Of a stretch of DNA of 36,020 nucleotides, positions 1 to 6,707 are shown in pieces. Each line of letters starts with the position of its first letter. Positions within the stretch are counted from its first letter, which is position 1. The translations under genes were made by a program, and so were the position numbers. The stretch comes from DATJCV01 sp963707665. Its GTDB lineage: Bacteria > Pseudomonadota > Gammaproteobacteria > Burkholderiales > Burkholderiaceae_D. The notes under the pieces are model-generated. The model did not search any database. It saw only the letters and a list, made by a program, of their open reading frames with translations, and had not been told where the DNA came from. The stretch covers positions 1 through 36,020 of the forward strand of contig CAVPQU010000008.1 of NCBI GenBank assembly GCA_963707665.1, given 5' to 3'.

Positions 1-236
1 CACAGCGTCGGTCGAGAGCTGCCGTCCAGGTAGGGCGGCTGTCGGCCAGTTCCGAACGTTGGCCACGGGCGGCTTTCCGGTGTCTCATTTTGTCGTTCCC
101 CGGCCTTAGATGACAAGGGTGCCACCACCAGCAACGGGCCAGAAGCGCCTGCTCGTGTCCGCCGCTGCTTTACGGACGAACCGCGTGCGCTATGCCGCTT
201 GACGCAAGTCTGCTGCCGGCTCGACAATCGTCCGTC

Positions 237-1347
237 ATGATCCCACGGCCTTCTTCTTGCACGCGCTTGCTCGCCATCACGGCGGCAGCATTCTTCAGTC
301 TTGCCTTACCTGCGCATGCACAGGCGACGTCAACGGAGCCCGGGCCTCGTCTGACTTACGCTCGGACGACGGCTTCAGAGTCCGCCGCGGGCGCGGCGCG
401 CGGCGCGCCACAGCGCAGACACAGGCGCCCAGGCCGCCACGCTGCGTGCGATCGGCGGGCAGGGTCACTCACGCAGGAGCTGCGCTACCGCGTGAAGTCG
501 CCTCAAGTGCGCGAGGTGCAGGTGCGGTTGCGGCTTGCCAAATACCTTGCGCTGTACGATGTCGACGACCGCTTCGGCATGCTCACCCGAGAGGCAGTGC
601 TGAAGTTCCAACGCGACAACGGACTCCGCGCCACCGGCATGGTCGACCAGCAGACCTGGGACACGCTGCTGCTGCGCTCGCGCGTGCCGACCGAAGCCGA
701 GCTGAACAACACCGACGTCGGTTCTTGGTTCGCGGCGCCGGAGCAGGAGGGAGTTGCAGCACCGACTGCGCCAGGTGGGGCTGTACCAAGGCGCGGTCGA
801 CGGCACATTCAACGACAGCACCCGGCGGGCGATCGAAGCTTGGCGCGTCCGCATGGGCTTGCCCGTGAGTGAGGTCATGGACGAGCGCACCTGGGCGCTT
901 TTGATCCGCCGCACGCGCAATCCCCGCTATGCCGAGTTGTTCGACGCGTCGCCGGCCAGCACGCTTGTCCAGGAGCTCGACCCCCGCTGTGCGACGGGCA
1001 AGGTGGTGTGCGTCTCCAAGCAACAACGAAAGATGTCCTATGTCGTCGATGGCAAGGTGCACTTCACGCGGGAAGCGCGTTTTTCCAGGCCCGGCTGGGA
1101 CAGCCCCGAGGGCGAGTTCCGCATCTGGTACATGAACAGCGACACGGTCTCAAAGATCTTTGGCGAACGCACTCCGATGCCCTACGCCATATTCTACGAG
1201 GGCAACGTTGCCATCCACTACTCACAGGACTTCGCCGATCAGGGCTACGAGGGCGGCTCACACGGTTGTAGCCAGCTACGCGACTACCAGGTCGCCAAGT
1301 GGCTCTATGAGCAGCTCAAGGTCGGGGACCGAGTGGTTGTCTATTAA
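237..1347 (+). pseudogene. L,D-transpeptidase (YkuD family), secreted, frameshifted
   Basis: Peptidoglycan cross-linking enzyme of the YkuD family. From the ATG at 237 there is a signal peptide (MIPRPSSCTRLLAITAAAFF, ending near AHAQA). A peptidoglycan-binding repeat follows (VREVQVRLRLAKYLALYDVD to QQTWDTLL). The frame then changes near 745-754; the downstream frame opens with a second peptidoglycan-binding repeat (LQHRLRQVGLYQGAVDG) and ends in the catalytic domain. The signature His (AIHYSQDF) and Ser-His-Gly-Cys (SHGCSQLRD, nucleophile Cys) are present. Only one frame change is needed to join both halves, so this is either a recent pseudogene or a one-base sequence error. I chose 237 because the signal peptide starts there; the in-frame ATG at 192 adds 15 residues before it. 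Confidence 0.85.
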
Positions 1348-1368
1348 CTGCGCGGCGTTCGACACCAC

Positions 1369-1560
1369 ATGAACCGTCTGCTCCCTCTCCCTCGCCCAAC
1401 CAAGGAAGAAATTGAGCAGTTGCTTCCGTTTGAACAGTTGCCGTTGAGTAGTGTTCATCTCATCAAAACCGAAGCCCAAGCCCGGCGCGTACTTGCCAAT
1501 ATTCGGAGGGCAAAGTATGTCGGATTTGACACCGAAACCAAGCCTGTGTGGGCACCCTAA
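1369..1560 (+). pseudogene. 3'-5' exonuclease (RNase D/DnaQ-like), 5' fragment
   Basis: A 63-residue open frame ends in KYVGFDTETKP, the Exo I motif (DxE) of DEDD-type 3'-5' exonucleases that resemble RNase D. Family members continue for more than 100 residues with Exo II and Exo III, which are absent here. Similarity stops at the Trp-Ala after TKPV, and a TAA follows at once at the start of an imperfect inverted repeat (1557-1601). The gene therefore looks cut at its 5' third by the event that brought in the neighbouring minus-strand DNA. The remainder was not found elsewhere in the window. Confidence 0.65.
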
Positions 1561-1601
1561 GTTGAACCCTCGGCATCTCCGCTGGAAGGGCCCAGACTTA
1601 G
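1557..1601. repeat. Imperfect inverted repeat at exonuclease breakpoint
   Basis: CTAAGT (1557-1562) and ACTTAG (1596-1601) are inverted around a short spacer, with ACCCT/AGGG further inside. It lies exactly where the exonuclease reading frame is lost. It could be a mobile-element scar or a weak terminator; I cannot assign it to a known family. Confidence 0.3.
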
Positions 1602-1608
1602 TGTCGCA

Positions 1609-2241
1609 CTACAGCAGCACCGCGCTTAGCGCAGTGTGGCAACATTGATTGCACTTTGCTCCGCAGGCCTGCACCAGTGCGGGGTCGTGACTGGCGAACA
1701 GCACGACGCGATCTCGGGACCAGGTCTTGAACTGTTCGGCCAGCACGGCGCGAGCCTGCGCGTCTAGCCCGTTGCTGGGGCCGTCCGCGATGACGACGGC
1801 CGGCTCACCCAAGGCGGCGGCCGTCAGGAAGACCTTGCGGCGCGTACCCGTCGACATCTGTTCGAAGCGCTTATCCAGATGCGGTTCCAGCCCCAGTTTG
1901 TATGCCAGATCGAGCACGGCATCGTCGAGCGTTGTGTTCTTTTCGGAGGCGACTTGCTCGAGCAATCCACGCCCCGTCTGCATGGGAAACGCCAAGCAAT
2001 TGTCGGGCACATAGGCCATGCGGGCTTTGGCTTGCAGCGGCGTTTGGATGAGCGAATGTCCGTCGATCCAGACGTCGCCCGCATCCGGTGCGATCACGCC
2101 CGCGATGATGCCCAGCAAGCTGGATTTGCCGGTGCTGTCTTCTTCACATAGCGCCACACATCCAGGCGGGAACGTATGAGTCAACTCCTGGAATAGACGA
2201 TGGTCGCCATAGCGCTTGCTGAGATTGTCGATGCGTAGCAT
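1609..2241 (-). CDS. ABC transporter ATP-binding subunit with degenerate motifs
   Basis: ABC ATPase, about 210 residues from the ATG at 2241 (MLRIDNLSKRYGDHRLFQEL). The Walker A region reads GCVALCEEDSTGKSSLL, so the usual GxxGxGKS glycines are partly replaced. The signature is MSTGTRRKV and the H-loop is FASHD. Walker B is VVIADGPSNGLDA, with Gly where the catalytic Glu (DEP) normally sits. No permease gene is adjacent. The C-terminus (CNQCCHTALSAVLL) looks improvised, as if the true end were lost at the junction near 1620-1650. It may be a hydrolysis-poor ATPase or a regulatory ABC protein. Membership in the ABC ATPase superfamily is certain; substrate and partner are unknown. Confidence 0.8.
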   Translation of the reverse strand: MLRIDNLSKRYGDHRLFQELTHTFPPGCVALCEEDSTGKSSLLGIIAGVIAPDAGDVWIDGHSLIQTPLQAKARMAYVPDNCLAFPMQTGRGLLEQVASEKNTTLDDAVLDLAYKLGLEPHLDKRFEQMSTGTRRKVFLTAAALGEPAVVIADGPSNGLDAQARAVLAEQFKTWSRDRVVLFASHDPALVQACGAKCNQCCHTALSAVLL

Positions 2242-2367
2242 GCCGGGAAGTATACGCATGAATGCGGCACGCGGCCGGATCTCGTACCAGATGAAGCTAG
2301 TTACCGCCTTCAGGGGACAAGGTGGCGCATCTTGAATGATTGATGTGGTGGCGGAATGACAATTATT

Positions 2368-2381
2368 GACCGGTAAGCGCC
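2368..2381 (+). repeat. 14-bp direct repeat, left copy
   Basis: GACCGGTAAGCGCC occurs here and again at 14380-14393, on the two sides of the integron region, in the same orientation. It may be a target-site or recombination footprint, or just a shared piece of a dispersed repeat. The surrounding bases differ between the copies. The rest of 2260-2450 shows no gene. Confidence 0.4.
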
Positions 2382-2452
2382 CTGTTGCGCAAAAATGGAC
2401 ACTTGCCGCCTAGGTGCTACACCTCCGTCTGCATTGATGGTAACTCTGGGCA

Positions 2453-2479
2453 AAGAAAAACCCGCACGAGTGCGGGTTT
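2453..2479 (-). terminator. Rho-independent terminator of the 64-aa gene
   Basis: Perfect stem AAACCCGCA / TGCGGGTTT with a CGAG loop. On the minus strand it is followed by TTTTTCTTTG. It lies about 20 bp past the stop codon of the minus-strand gene at 2500-2694. Confidence 0.85.
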
Positions 2480-2499
2480 GTGATTGGCTGTAAGCCTAA

Positions 2500-2694
2500 T
2501 TAAGCTTTGTGCTTAGCCTTGCTAACTGCCTCGCTAATCGACTTGCAAACGGATTCAAAGGAGTACCGTTCACTTCTGTTCACGTGCCGAATGAGCTTAT
2601 CCATGGACGGAGTACGGACTAGACCGGCATTGGTCGGGCCATTATTCGAAGCTGCGCCCTGGTTGGCAGGGAAGTAGCGCGCTGGCGTATCCAT
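2500..2694 (-). CDS. Small protein of unknown function (64 aa)
   Basis: Soluble 64-residue protein (MDTPARYFPANQGAAS to SEAVSKAKHKA) with no signal peptide or membrane segment. The C-terminal half is Lys/Arg-rich and looks helical. A good ribosome binding site (AAGGAAAAG) precedes the ATG at 2694, and an intrinsic terminator follows the stop, so it is probably a real transcription unit. I do not recognise the family. It lies at the distal edge of the integron array in the same orientation as the cassettes, but no attC follows it. Confidence 0.6.
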   Translation of the reverse strand: MDTPARYFPANQGAASNNGPTNAGLVRTPSMDKLIRHVNRSERYSFESVCKSISEAVSKAKHKA

Positions 2695-2780
2695 ATTCTT
2701 TTCCTTCACCGTTCCCTCCAAGGTAGCACACTTGTTAATTGAACACAAAAAACTACTGGACTGATGCCAGTGCTTCACCC

Positions 2781-2987
2781 TTATCGGGGCCATGTGACCG
2801 CGGTCACCATCCCGAACATCCCCAGCGCACAGGCGCGGTCGCCAGGTAATGAGTCGGCGCGCGACGGACGAATCATCGGCGCCATGTAACCTGGATAGGC
2901 TTCCACCTTGTAGCTCGAGTCGGGTGCCGCGACGCCGAAGTAGCGTTGCAGTTGGTCCGGCGTGGCAGGGAGATAGTTGGCGCACAT
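2781..2987 (-). pseudogene. SRAP (YedK/HMCES-like) N-terminal fragment
   Basis: From the ATG at 2987 the product begins MCANYLPATPDQLQRYFGV and continues with EAYPGYMAPMIRPS and ALGMFGMV. This follows the start of SRAP proteins (SOS-response-associated peptidases, YedK/HMCES): Met then the catalytic Cys2, then the YNIAPTQ-like and RWGLIP-like segments. Full-length members have about 220 residues; here similarity ends after about 60 and the frame runs into unrelated sequence. The Cys2 is present, but the residues that come later in the family (Glu, His) are missing, so it is unlikely to act on abasic DNA sites. It is a cassette-end remnant. Confidence 0.6.
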
Positions 2988-3100
2988 GGGGGTGATTTTA
3001 AAAAGGTCCTTCGCCAATTTGCGGGAATTCCAGTCGTGTGGTTCGAATCCCGACAGTATGCGATCAACTCTTCTCGCAACAGCTCTGAGCTTCCGGAATC

Positions 3101-3148
3101 GACCCAATGCGGTCTGTCGAGAAGGTGGAAAGCGGACGTTCGCAGTCG
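3101..3148 (-). repeat. 48-bp array-end repeat, copy 1
   Basis: Begins gacccaatgcggtctgtcga on the plus strand and ends at the first base of the attC core at 3148. The identical 48 bp lies at 5814-5861 and 10933-10980, in each case touching the most distal attC of a sub-array. Confidence 0.9.
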
Positions 3149-3216
3149 CTTAACGTTGAAGCTGAACCGCGAGCGGCGGCCTGCCGACGCGAGTCGGCTC
3201 GAGCAACTGGTTAGGC
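3148..3216 (-). other. attC site of the GNAT cassette
   Basis: Plus strand opens with GCTTAAC and closes with GTTAGGC, matching RYYYAAC...GTTRRRY, with an imperfect palindrome between (69 bp). The stop codon of the GNAT gene lies inside it. It is the last attC of the leftmost sub-array. Confidence 0.85.
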
Positions 3217-3717
3217 CACATTTAGCCATTTCCTCATTGAGAGTTGATCGATCCGTTGGCCGTTGTGCTCGTAGGCGCCTTCATACGTGCTCCAAGTCTC
3301 AAACCTGAAAGATTCGTACAGCGCCACTGCGGCCGGGTTTGGAACGTTCACAACGAGAAGCATCCCCTTGGCGCCGTGCTTAGAGGCACGCGAAATGCAA
3401 TCATCCAGCAATGCTCTACCAATCCCTCGCCCACGGAAGTCCGGATGAACAATGACAGATGAAAGGCCAAACCAATCGGTGGCCTCTGGGTCTATTGGAC
3501 ATTCGGGCATGCGAGATAGCGAGGCAGACCCAACCATGTCCTCGCCGATGAAATAACCAAGAGTCTCAAACGGAGGACGAAGTTGCTGCTCAATGCATTC
3601 GAGCGTGAGCGCAAGTTGGCGTTCAACGGGACGCCCCAATGTGCCATCGACATCGGCTATGCCTCGCAGGCTTTGCAACGCCCGTGCATCTTCTAAGTTG
3701 AGCTGGCGAATTTGCAT
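3211..3717 (-). CDS. GNAT family N-acetyltransferase (cassette gene)
   Basis: 168-residue GCN5-related acetyltransferase that transfers acetyl from acetyl-CoA to an unknown amine. Around residues 85-105 it has the acetyl-CoA motif: SSVIVHPDFRGRGIGRALLD, containing the R/Q-x-x-G-x-G/A pyrophosphate loop (RGRGIG). Motif B follows (LLVVNVPNPAAVALYESFRF). The length fits a single GNAT domain. The start ATG at 3717 lies just inside the cassette, 13 bases from the preceding attC core. The stop TAA overlaps its own attC (GTTAGGC). GNAT genes are common integron cassettes and some give antibiotic resistance, but nothing here identifies the substrate. Confidence 0.88.
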   Translation of the reverse strand: MQIRQLNLEDARALQSLRGIADVDGTLGRPVERQLALTLECIEQQLRPPFETLGYFIGEDMVGSASLSRMPECPIDPEATDWFGLSSVIVHPDFRGRGIGRALLDDCISRASKHGAKGMLLVVNVPNPAAVALYESFRFETWSTYEGAYEHNGQRIDQLSMRKWLNVA

Positions 3718-3729
3718 GCGAGTTTTGTC

Positions 3730-3784
3730 GCCTAACGACTAGGTTGACCAGCGCGTAGCATCTGCGTCGAACCGCCAGTTAGAT
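3730..3784 (-). other. attC site of cassette 3803-4150
   Basis: GCCTAAC at 3730-3736 and GTTAGAT at 3778-3784 bound a 55-bp imperfect palindrome, the short attC class. Confidence 0.8.
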
Positions 3785-3802
3785 CGGGGCATCGAAAGTA
3801 CA

Positions 3803-4150
3803 TCATTTATCAATTCGAACAATACGATATGAAAAGCTTCCTGCCGCGCTCTCTTCTGCCCTAACCACTACGACAGCGCTGGCCTTTACGCCTGTAACAC
3901 CAAAAGTGTATTCCCGATACGCGGCTTCTTCTCCAGGAGATCCTTGGTATCGAACCGATCGCGCAACAGAAACGCGTTCAATACTACCTACTTTCATGGC
4001 AACTTCAGGAGCACCACGTAGAAAATGTTCAGCCTCCGGCAGTGCAGTGTCTTGCGTCATAAGAAACTGGACGAAAATCTGCATAACTATTGCGGAAATA
4101 AGCAATAGCATGCCGTACTTTAATAGCTTCCTGACAGATAGGGTCGGCAT
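3803..4150 (-). CDS. Membrane-anchored small protein (cassette gene)
   Basis: 115 residues. One N-terminal transmembrane helix (about 11-30, YGMLLLISAIVMQIFVQFL) is followed by a domain of roughly 80 residues that would face the periplasm. The second half alternates polar and valine-rich stretches (GVTGVKASAVVVVRAEES), which suggests a beta-sandwich. The overall pattern recalls small Coa1-like anchored proteins, but the match is weak and I do not assign a function. It is bounded by attC cores on both sides, so it is a complete cassette transcribed toward the left. Confidence 0.65.
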   Translation of the reverse strand: MPTLSVRKLLKYGMLLLISAIVMQIFVQFLMTQDTALPEAEHFLRGAPEVAMKVGSIERVSVARSVRYQGSPGEEAAYREYTFGVTGVKASAVVVVRAEESAAGSFSYRIVRIDK

Positions 4151-4159
4151 GTATTTGGA

Positions 4160-4219
4160 ATCTAACGCCTGAGTTAAGCCGCGCCGCGAAGCGGGCTCGG
4201 CTTGAACGAATTGTTAGGC
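4160..4219 (-). other. attC site of the YCII cassette
   Basis: ATCTAAC at 4160-4166 and GTTAGGC at 4213-4219 bound a 60-bp palindrome. The inner part closely resembles the attC at 6621-6680, so these two belong to one attC subfamily. Confidence 0.88.
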
Positions 4220-4230
4220 CGCACTCGCTG

Positions 4231-4572
4231 TCAGGACTGCGGGTCGAACCCGAAAACGCGCAACTCCTGGTCGCAGCGGCAGGCCTTTGCGAGGCGCGCT
4301 GCCCATGCGATGGCCTCGTCGCGCGAAGGCAGTTCCAGCACCGTGAAGCCGCCGTCGAGCGTGGGCGCCCAAGGATAGCCGCCCTTTGCAACCGTGCCGT
4401 CGGCCGAGACGAGCACGGGCGGCACGTCTTCGTCGATTCCGCCGGCGAAGACGTAAACACCGGCAACCTTCGCCTCTTCAATTACGGCGTGAGCGTCGCG
4501 GCCCACCGCGTCCCATTCGCCGTCAGGCACGACCATTGCCGCGCTTGGAAAAGAGATCAGGTATTTGGCCAT
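4231..4572 (-). CDS. YCII-related (DGPF) domain protein (cassette gene)
   Basis: 113-residue protein of the YCII/DGPF family (MAKYLISFPSAAMVVPDGEW ... APTLDGGFTVLELPSRDEAI ... RLAKACRCDQELRVFGFDPQS). The family has a ferredoxin-like dimeric fold. Members that accompany ECF sigma factors contain a similar GPF motif, here GGF. The reaction is not established for most members. The gene has a purine-rich AGGAGGAGAACC sequence directly before the ATG at 4572, a strong ribosome binding site. It is a single-gene cassette with attC 4160-4219 downstream and the core at 4618 upstream. Confidence 0.85.
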   Translation of the reverse strand: MAKYLISFPSAAMVVPDGEWDAVGRDAHAVIEEAKVAGVYVFAGGIDEDVPPVLVSADGTVAKGGYPWAPTLDGGFTVLELPSRDEAIAWAARLAKACRCDQELRVFGFDPQS

Positions 4573-4617
4573 GGTTCTCCTCCTGGAAATTGACGGCGGC
4601 CGTGAAGCGTGTGTGCG

Positions 4618-4677
4618 GCCTAACGTTTTAATTAAGGGGCCGGCGTTAGCCGGTCCCGCTTGAATGAAGTGTTAGGC
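4618..4677 (-). other. attC site of the frameshifted two-helix cassette (copy 1)
   Basis: GCCTAAC at 4618-4624 and GTTAGGC at 4671-4677, 60 bp. It is nearly identical to the attC at 12354-12413. Confidence 0.88.
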
Positions 4678-4681
4678 GCTT

Positions 4682-4932
4682 TTATTGGTGCTTTCCCCAT
4701 CGCCAGTGCGGCGGCTCGCCTGTGCACCAGCAGACAATGGTGAGTAAAACTGACAAGCCGCCTACACCGAGCAAGAACTCTGTGCGATTGGAGCTTGGCG
4801 GAACGAAGTGTACGAGAAGACCAAGGCAGACTCATAGACAATGAGAACGAGCCAGCCTTGCCAAGTAGAAGGAAAGCTCCAACCCCAGCCATATCGTTTG
4901 GCAGGGAACCAGTATTTTTTCGTGAGACTCAT
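4682..4932 (-). pseudogene. Two-helix membrane protein, frameshifted duplicate
   Basis: Second copy of the gene at 12418-12669, over 95% identical by eye. It is 251 bases long instead of 252: one G is missing in the run gact-catag near 4832 (gactgcatag in the intact copy), which shifts the frame after about residue 33. A few substitutions also separate the copies. The same neighbours (attC, the 128-aa membrane gene, attI) are duplicated with it. Confidence 0.85.
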
Positions 4933-4956
4933 ACAATGACCTCCGAAATTACTAGT

Positions 4957-5043
4957 GCCTAACGCTGCGCTAACAGGCGAGCAACATGTGCCGCAAAGCG
5001 CGCATTCTTACGTTGCTTGTCCTGGTTCAGCAACGAGTTAAGC
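4957..5043 (-). other. attC site of the 128-aa membrane cassette (copy 1)
   Basis: GCCTAAC at 4957-4963 and GTTAAGC at 5037-5043, 87 bp. It is a near copy of 12694-12780. Confidence 0.85.
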
Positions 5044-5046
5044 ACT

Positions 5047-5433
5047 TTACGCAATTGATGTAACTCCCCACGCAAACGTGAAAGAAATTGCCACATAGAC
5101 TAAGCCAACAAGTGCGGTGCCAAAAGCTTGGGACGCCGCATCTCGAGCCTTTTGCACTCTATCCGTTCCAGCAGTTTCAAGAATGCGTGACTGCTGGCGA
5201 GCGACAATTAAGGCAGGTAGATAGCAAAATGCCGCAATAACGAACGCCAATGGAAATGGCATTAGAAGAGTCGCAAAGAATAGCACTAACGGACCGAGTG
5301 GAAAAAGAAGCGCTAACAAAGCCACCACTTGGGATTGTTTGAATTCAGCAAGGATATTTGCCTCCTGGCGTACCATCCGAATTGTGCGGTATGCCATTAC
5401 CCCGAAAAATATCAATAGTGCAATATCGAACAT
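5047..5433 (-). CDS. Polytopic membrane protein, 128 aa (first cassette, copy 1)
   Basis: Hydrophobic protein with about four transmembrane helices (MFDIALLIFFGVMAYRTIRM; VVALLALLFPLGPLVLFFAT; AFVIAAFCYLPALIVA; ALVGLVYVAISFTFAWGV) and basic loops between them. The family is not recognised. It is the first cassette after the attI-like core at 5439, which starts only six bases upstream of the ATG, so expression must depend on a promoter in the attI/integrase region. It differs from the copy at 12784-13170 at only two visible residues (QKARD/QKVRD and GLVYV/GLIYV). That conservation in both copies suggests recent duplication or continued selection. Confidence 0.75.
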   Translation of the reverse strand: MFDIALLIFFGVMAYRTIRMVRQEANILAEFKQSQVVALLALLFPLGPLVLFFATLLMPFPLAFVIAAFCYLPALIVARQQSRILETAGTDRVQKARDAASQAFGTALVGLVYVAISFTFAWGVTSIA

Positions 5434-5438
5434 GATAT

Positions 5439-5510
5439 GTTTAACTTGTTATAAATCGCAAAATGGCAATTTAACATGGGACATTGCGATTTAACACCAA
5501 GTCTGGAGAC
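5439..5510 (-). other. attI-like site 2
   Basis: GTTTAAC core (5439-5445) followed by TTGTTATAAATCGCAAAATG. On the minus strand this reads AACAAGTTAAAC, close to the attI core of other integrons. It is a near copy of the site at 13176. Confidence 0.8.
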
Positions 5511-5550
5511 GGCTGCAAACCGCTTGATAACAGGTGCTGCTGTCCATATG

Positions 5551-5566
5551 CTGTATTTATGTAGAG
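5551..5566. promoter_or_regulatory. Degenerate LexA box
   Basis: CTG-TATTTATGTA-GAG. The same position at 13288-13303 has CTG-N10-CAG; here the right half is mutated (CAG to GAG), so LexA binding is probably lost. Confidence 0.6.
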
Positions 5567-5644
5567 TATTAGCAAAACCGACAAACCACCTCTAGCCCAT
5601 TGGATTCCCTTGGCCTTGCGAATGACCGCTTGGGAACGATTTGA
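5559..5644 (+). pseudogene. intI remnant with internal deletion
   Basis: The first ~35 bases (ATG TAG AGT ATT AGC AAA ACC GAC AAA CC) match the start of the integrase gene at 13296. From 5593 the sequence continues with the last ~55 bases of the same gene (ccattggattcccttggcc ... gatttga) and its downstream GGCCGCTTTTGGCC. About 950 bp of coding sequence are missing, and the second codon is a stop. This is a deletion relic of an integron integrase gene. Confidence 0.85.
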
Positions 5645-5700
5645 TTGGCCGCTTTTGGCCGGTACCGGAAGTTTGCTAAGGGCGGCTTCCGACCGAGGGT

Positions 5701-5807
5701 GTGTGAAAACGCGGCTTTGCTGCTAAGCCGGCACGAAATAGCGGAATAAAAGGAAAGCGTCTCTCGACATGTTGTGGGCGTGTCTTTGGATTTTCACGTT
5801 TTCACAT
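5701..5807. mobile_element. MITE-like element with 11-bp terminal inverted repeats
   Basis: GTGTGAAAACG (5701-5711) and CGTTTTCACAT (5797-5807) are inverted with one mismatch, enclosing about 85 bp with no coding capacity. It lies between the intI relic and the 48-bp array-end repeat. No clear target-site duplication is visible, so it may be a repeat of another type. This 5645-5860 stretch has no gene. Confidence 0.45.
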
Positions 5808-5813
5808 AGCCTC

Positions 5814-5861
5814 GACCCAATGCGGTCTGTCGAGAAGGTGGAAAGCGGACGTTCGCAGTCG
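5814..5861 (-). repeat. 48-bp array-end repeat, copy 2
   Basis: Identical to 3101-3148 and 10933-10980. It touches the core of the last attC of the middle sub-array. Confidence 0.9.
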
Positions 5862-5942
5862 TTTAACGTGAAGGTAACCGGCACGCAGCAGCCCCTCGCC
5901 GCTGCGTGCCCGAGTCGACCGACCTGTTAGAGCGCATACCGC
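5861..5942 (-). other. attC site of cassette 5987-6601
   Basis: GTTTAAC at 5861-5867 and GTTAGAG at 5936-5942 (last base off consensus) enclose an 82-bp palindrome that includes GCACGCAGC / GCTGCGTGC. Confidence 0.8.
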
Positions 5943-5986
5943 AGGGCCTACCCCTCCACCATCTGACAGGGAACAACTGGCATCAC

Positions 5987-6601
5987 CTAGTTGGATGGTG
6001 GGCGATCTGTGCCGTCCCCCAGTGCAAAGGGATTGGCCTTTTCAGCGGTGGGACGAACCCCTGGAGGAAAGAAGCGATAGATCGTGCCGTCCGCCAGCCT
6101 CGAGTATCGTGTGCCAGGGGGATCGTAAGCTAGCCAAGGCCCGGCTACCATGCTGCCCGTGCTTTCTTGCGTCCACCCCTCGGATTCGACGGTTGGCGGC
6201 GTCGCGTACCGAGGAAGCGGGCTTGCCGGCGCGACCACAGGGGGCTGCATCGGCCGCGGAGCCGTGTCTGCGGTCGCTGGCGCGCGATCTGAAAATGCGG
6301 GGATGGCTATGGCAAGAATCACGCCGACGCCGATCAATGCAAGTACAAAGAGCGCGATGATCCGGCCCTCAGAAGCACCTCGTCCTGAAACGTCGATTCG
6401 GTTCTTGACTCTTCCCAGCCAGAAGTAGATTCCTCCGCATACGAGCATCACCAGGAACTTGATGAGGGCAATCGCCCACATCCCTCCAGTGACGTCATGC
6501 ACATTCGGCAGCCACGTCGTAAGCACTGGCAGGAGGCCGAGGAGCTGCCAGGCAGCGACCAGGCCGACGAATACACGAACGACACGAATAGCTATGAGCA
6601 T
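5987..6601 (-). CDS. Membrane protein with C-terminal periplasmic region (cassette gene)
   Basis: 204 residues. Three likely transmembrane helices: 3-25, about 40-60 (GGMWAIALIKFLVMLVCGGI), and about 80-100 (IIALFVLALIGVGVILAIAI). A Pro/Ala-rich linker (TAPRPMQPPVVAPASPLP) follows, then an aromatic tail (GPWLAYDPPGTRYSRLADGTIYRFFPPG). The second half resembles a small extracytoplasmic binding segment but has no signature I can name. It is the last cassette of the middle sub-array, between the attC at 5861-5942 and the core at 6621. Confidence 0.65.
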   Translation of the reverse strand: MLIAIRVVRVFVGLVAAWQLLGLLPVLTTWLPNVHDVTGGMWAIALIKFLVMLVCGGIYFWLGRVKNRIDVSGRGASEGRIIALFVLALIGVGVILAIAIPAFSDRAPATADTAPRPMQPPVVAPASPLPRYATPPTVESEGWTQESTGSMVAGPWLAYDPPGTRYSRLADGTIYRFFPPGVRPTAEKANPFALGDGTDRPPSN

Positions 6602-6620
6602 GTCCGGACCCTCCCTTGCG

Positions 6621-6680
6621 CTCTAACGCCTGAGTTAAGCTACGCCGCGAAGCGACGTCGGCTTGAACGACCAGTTAGGC
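6621..6680 (-). other. attC site of cassette 6708-7178
   Basis: CTCTAAC (6621-6627, first base off consensus) and GTTAGGC (6674-6680), 60 bp. The inner half (taacgcctgagttaagc) is shared with the attC at 4160-4219. Confidence 0.85.
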
Positions 6681-6707
6681 TTGGCTAGGTGATTCTGAAT
6701 GCCATAC

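Noticed and set aside
2500..2985. 161-aa minus-strand protein from 2985
   Set aside because: Its first 97 residues are an out-of-frame reading of the SRAP fragment; the ribosome site supports the start at 2694.
3030..3060. tRNA T-arm-like GTGGTTCGAATCCCGAC
   Set aside because: Only two of the five T-stem pairs next to the loop form cleanly, and no acceptor, D or anticodon arm can be built upstream.
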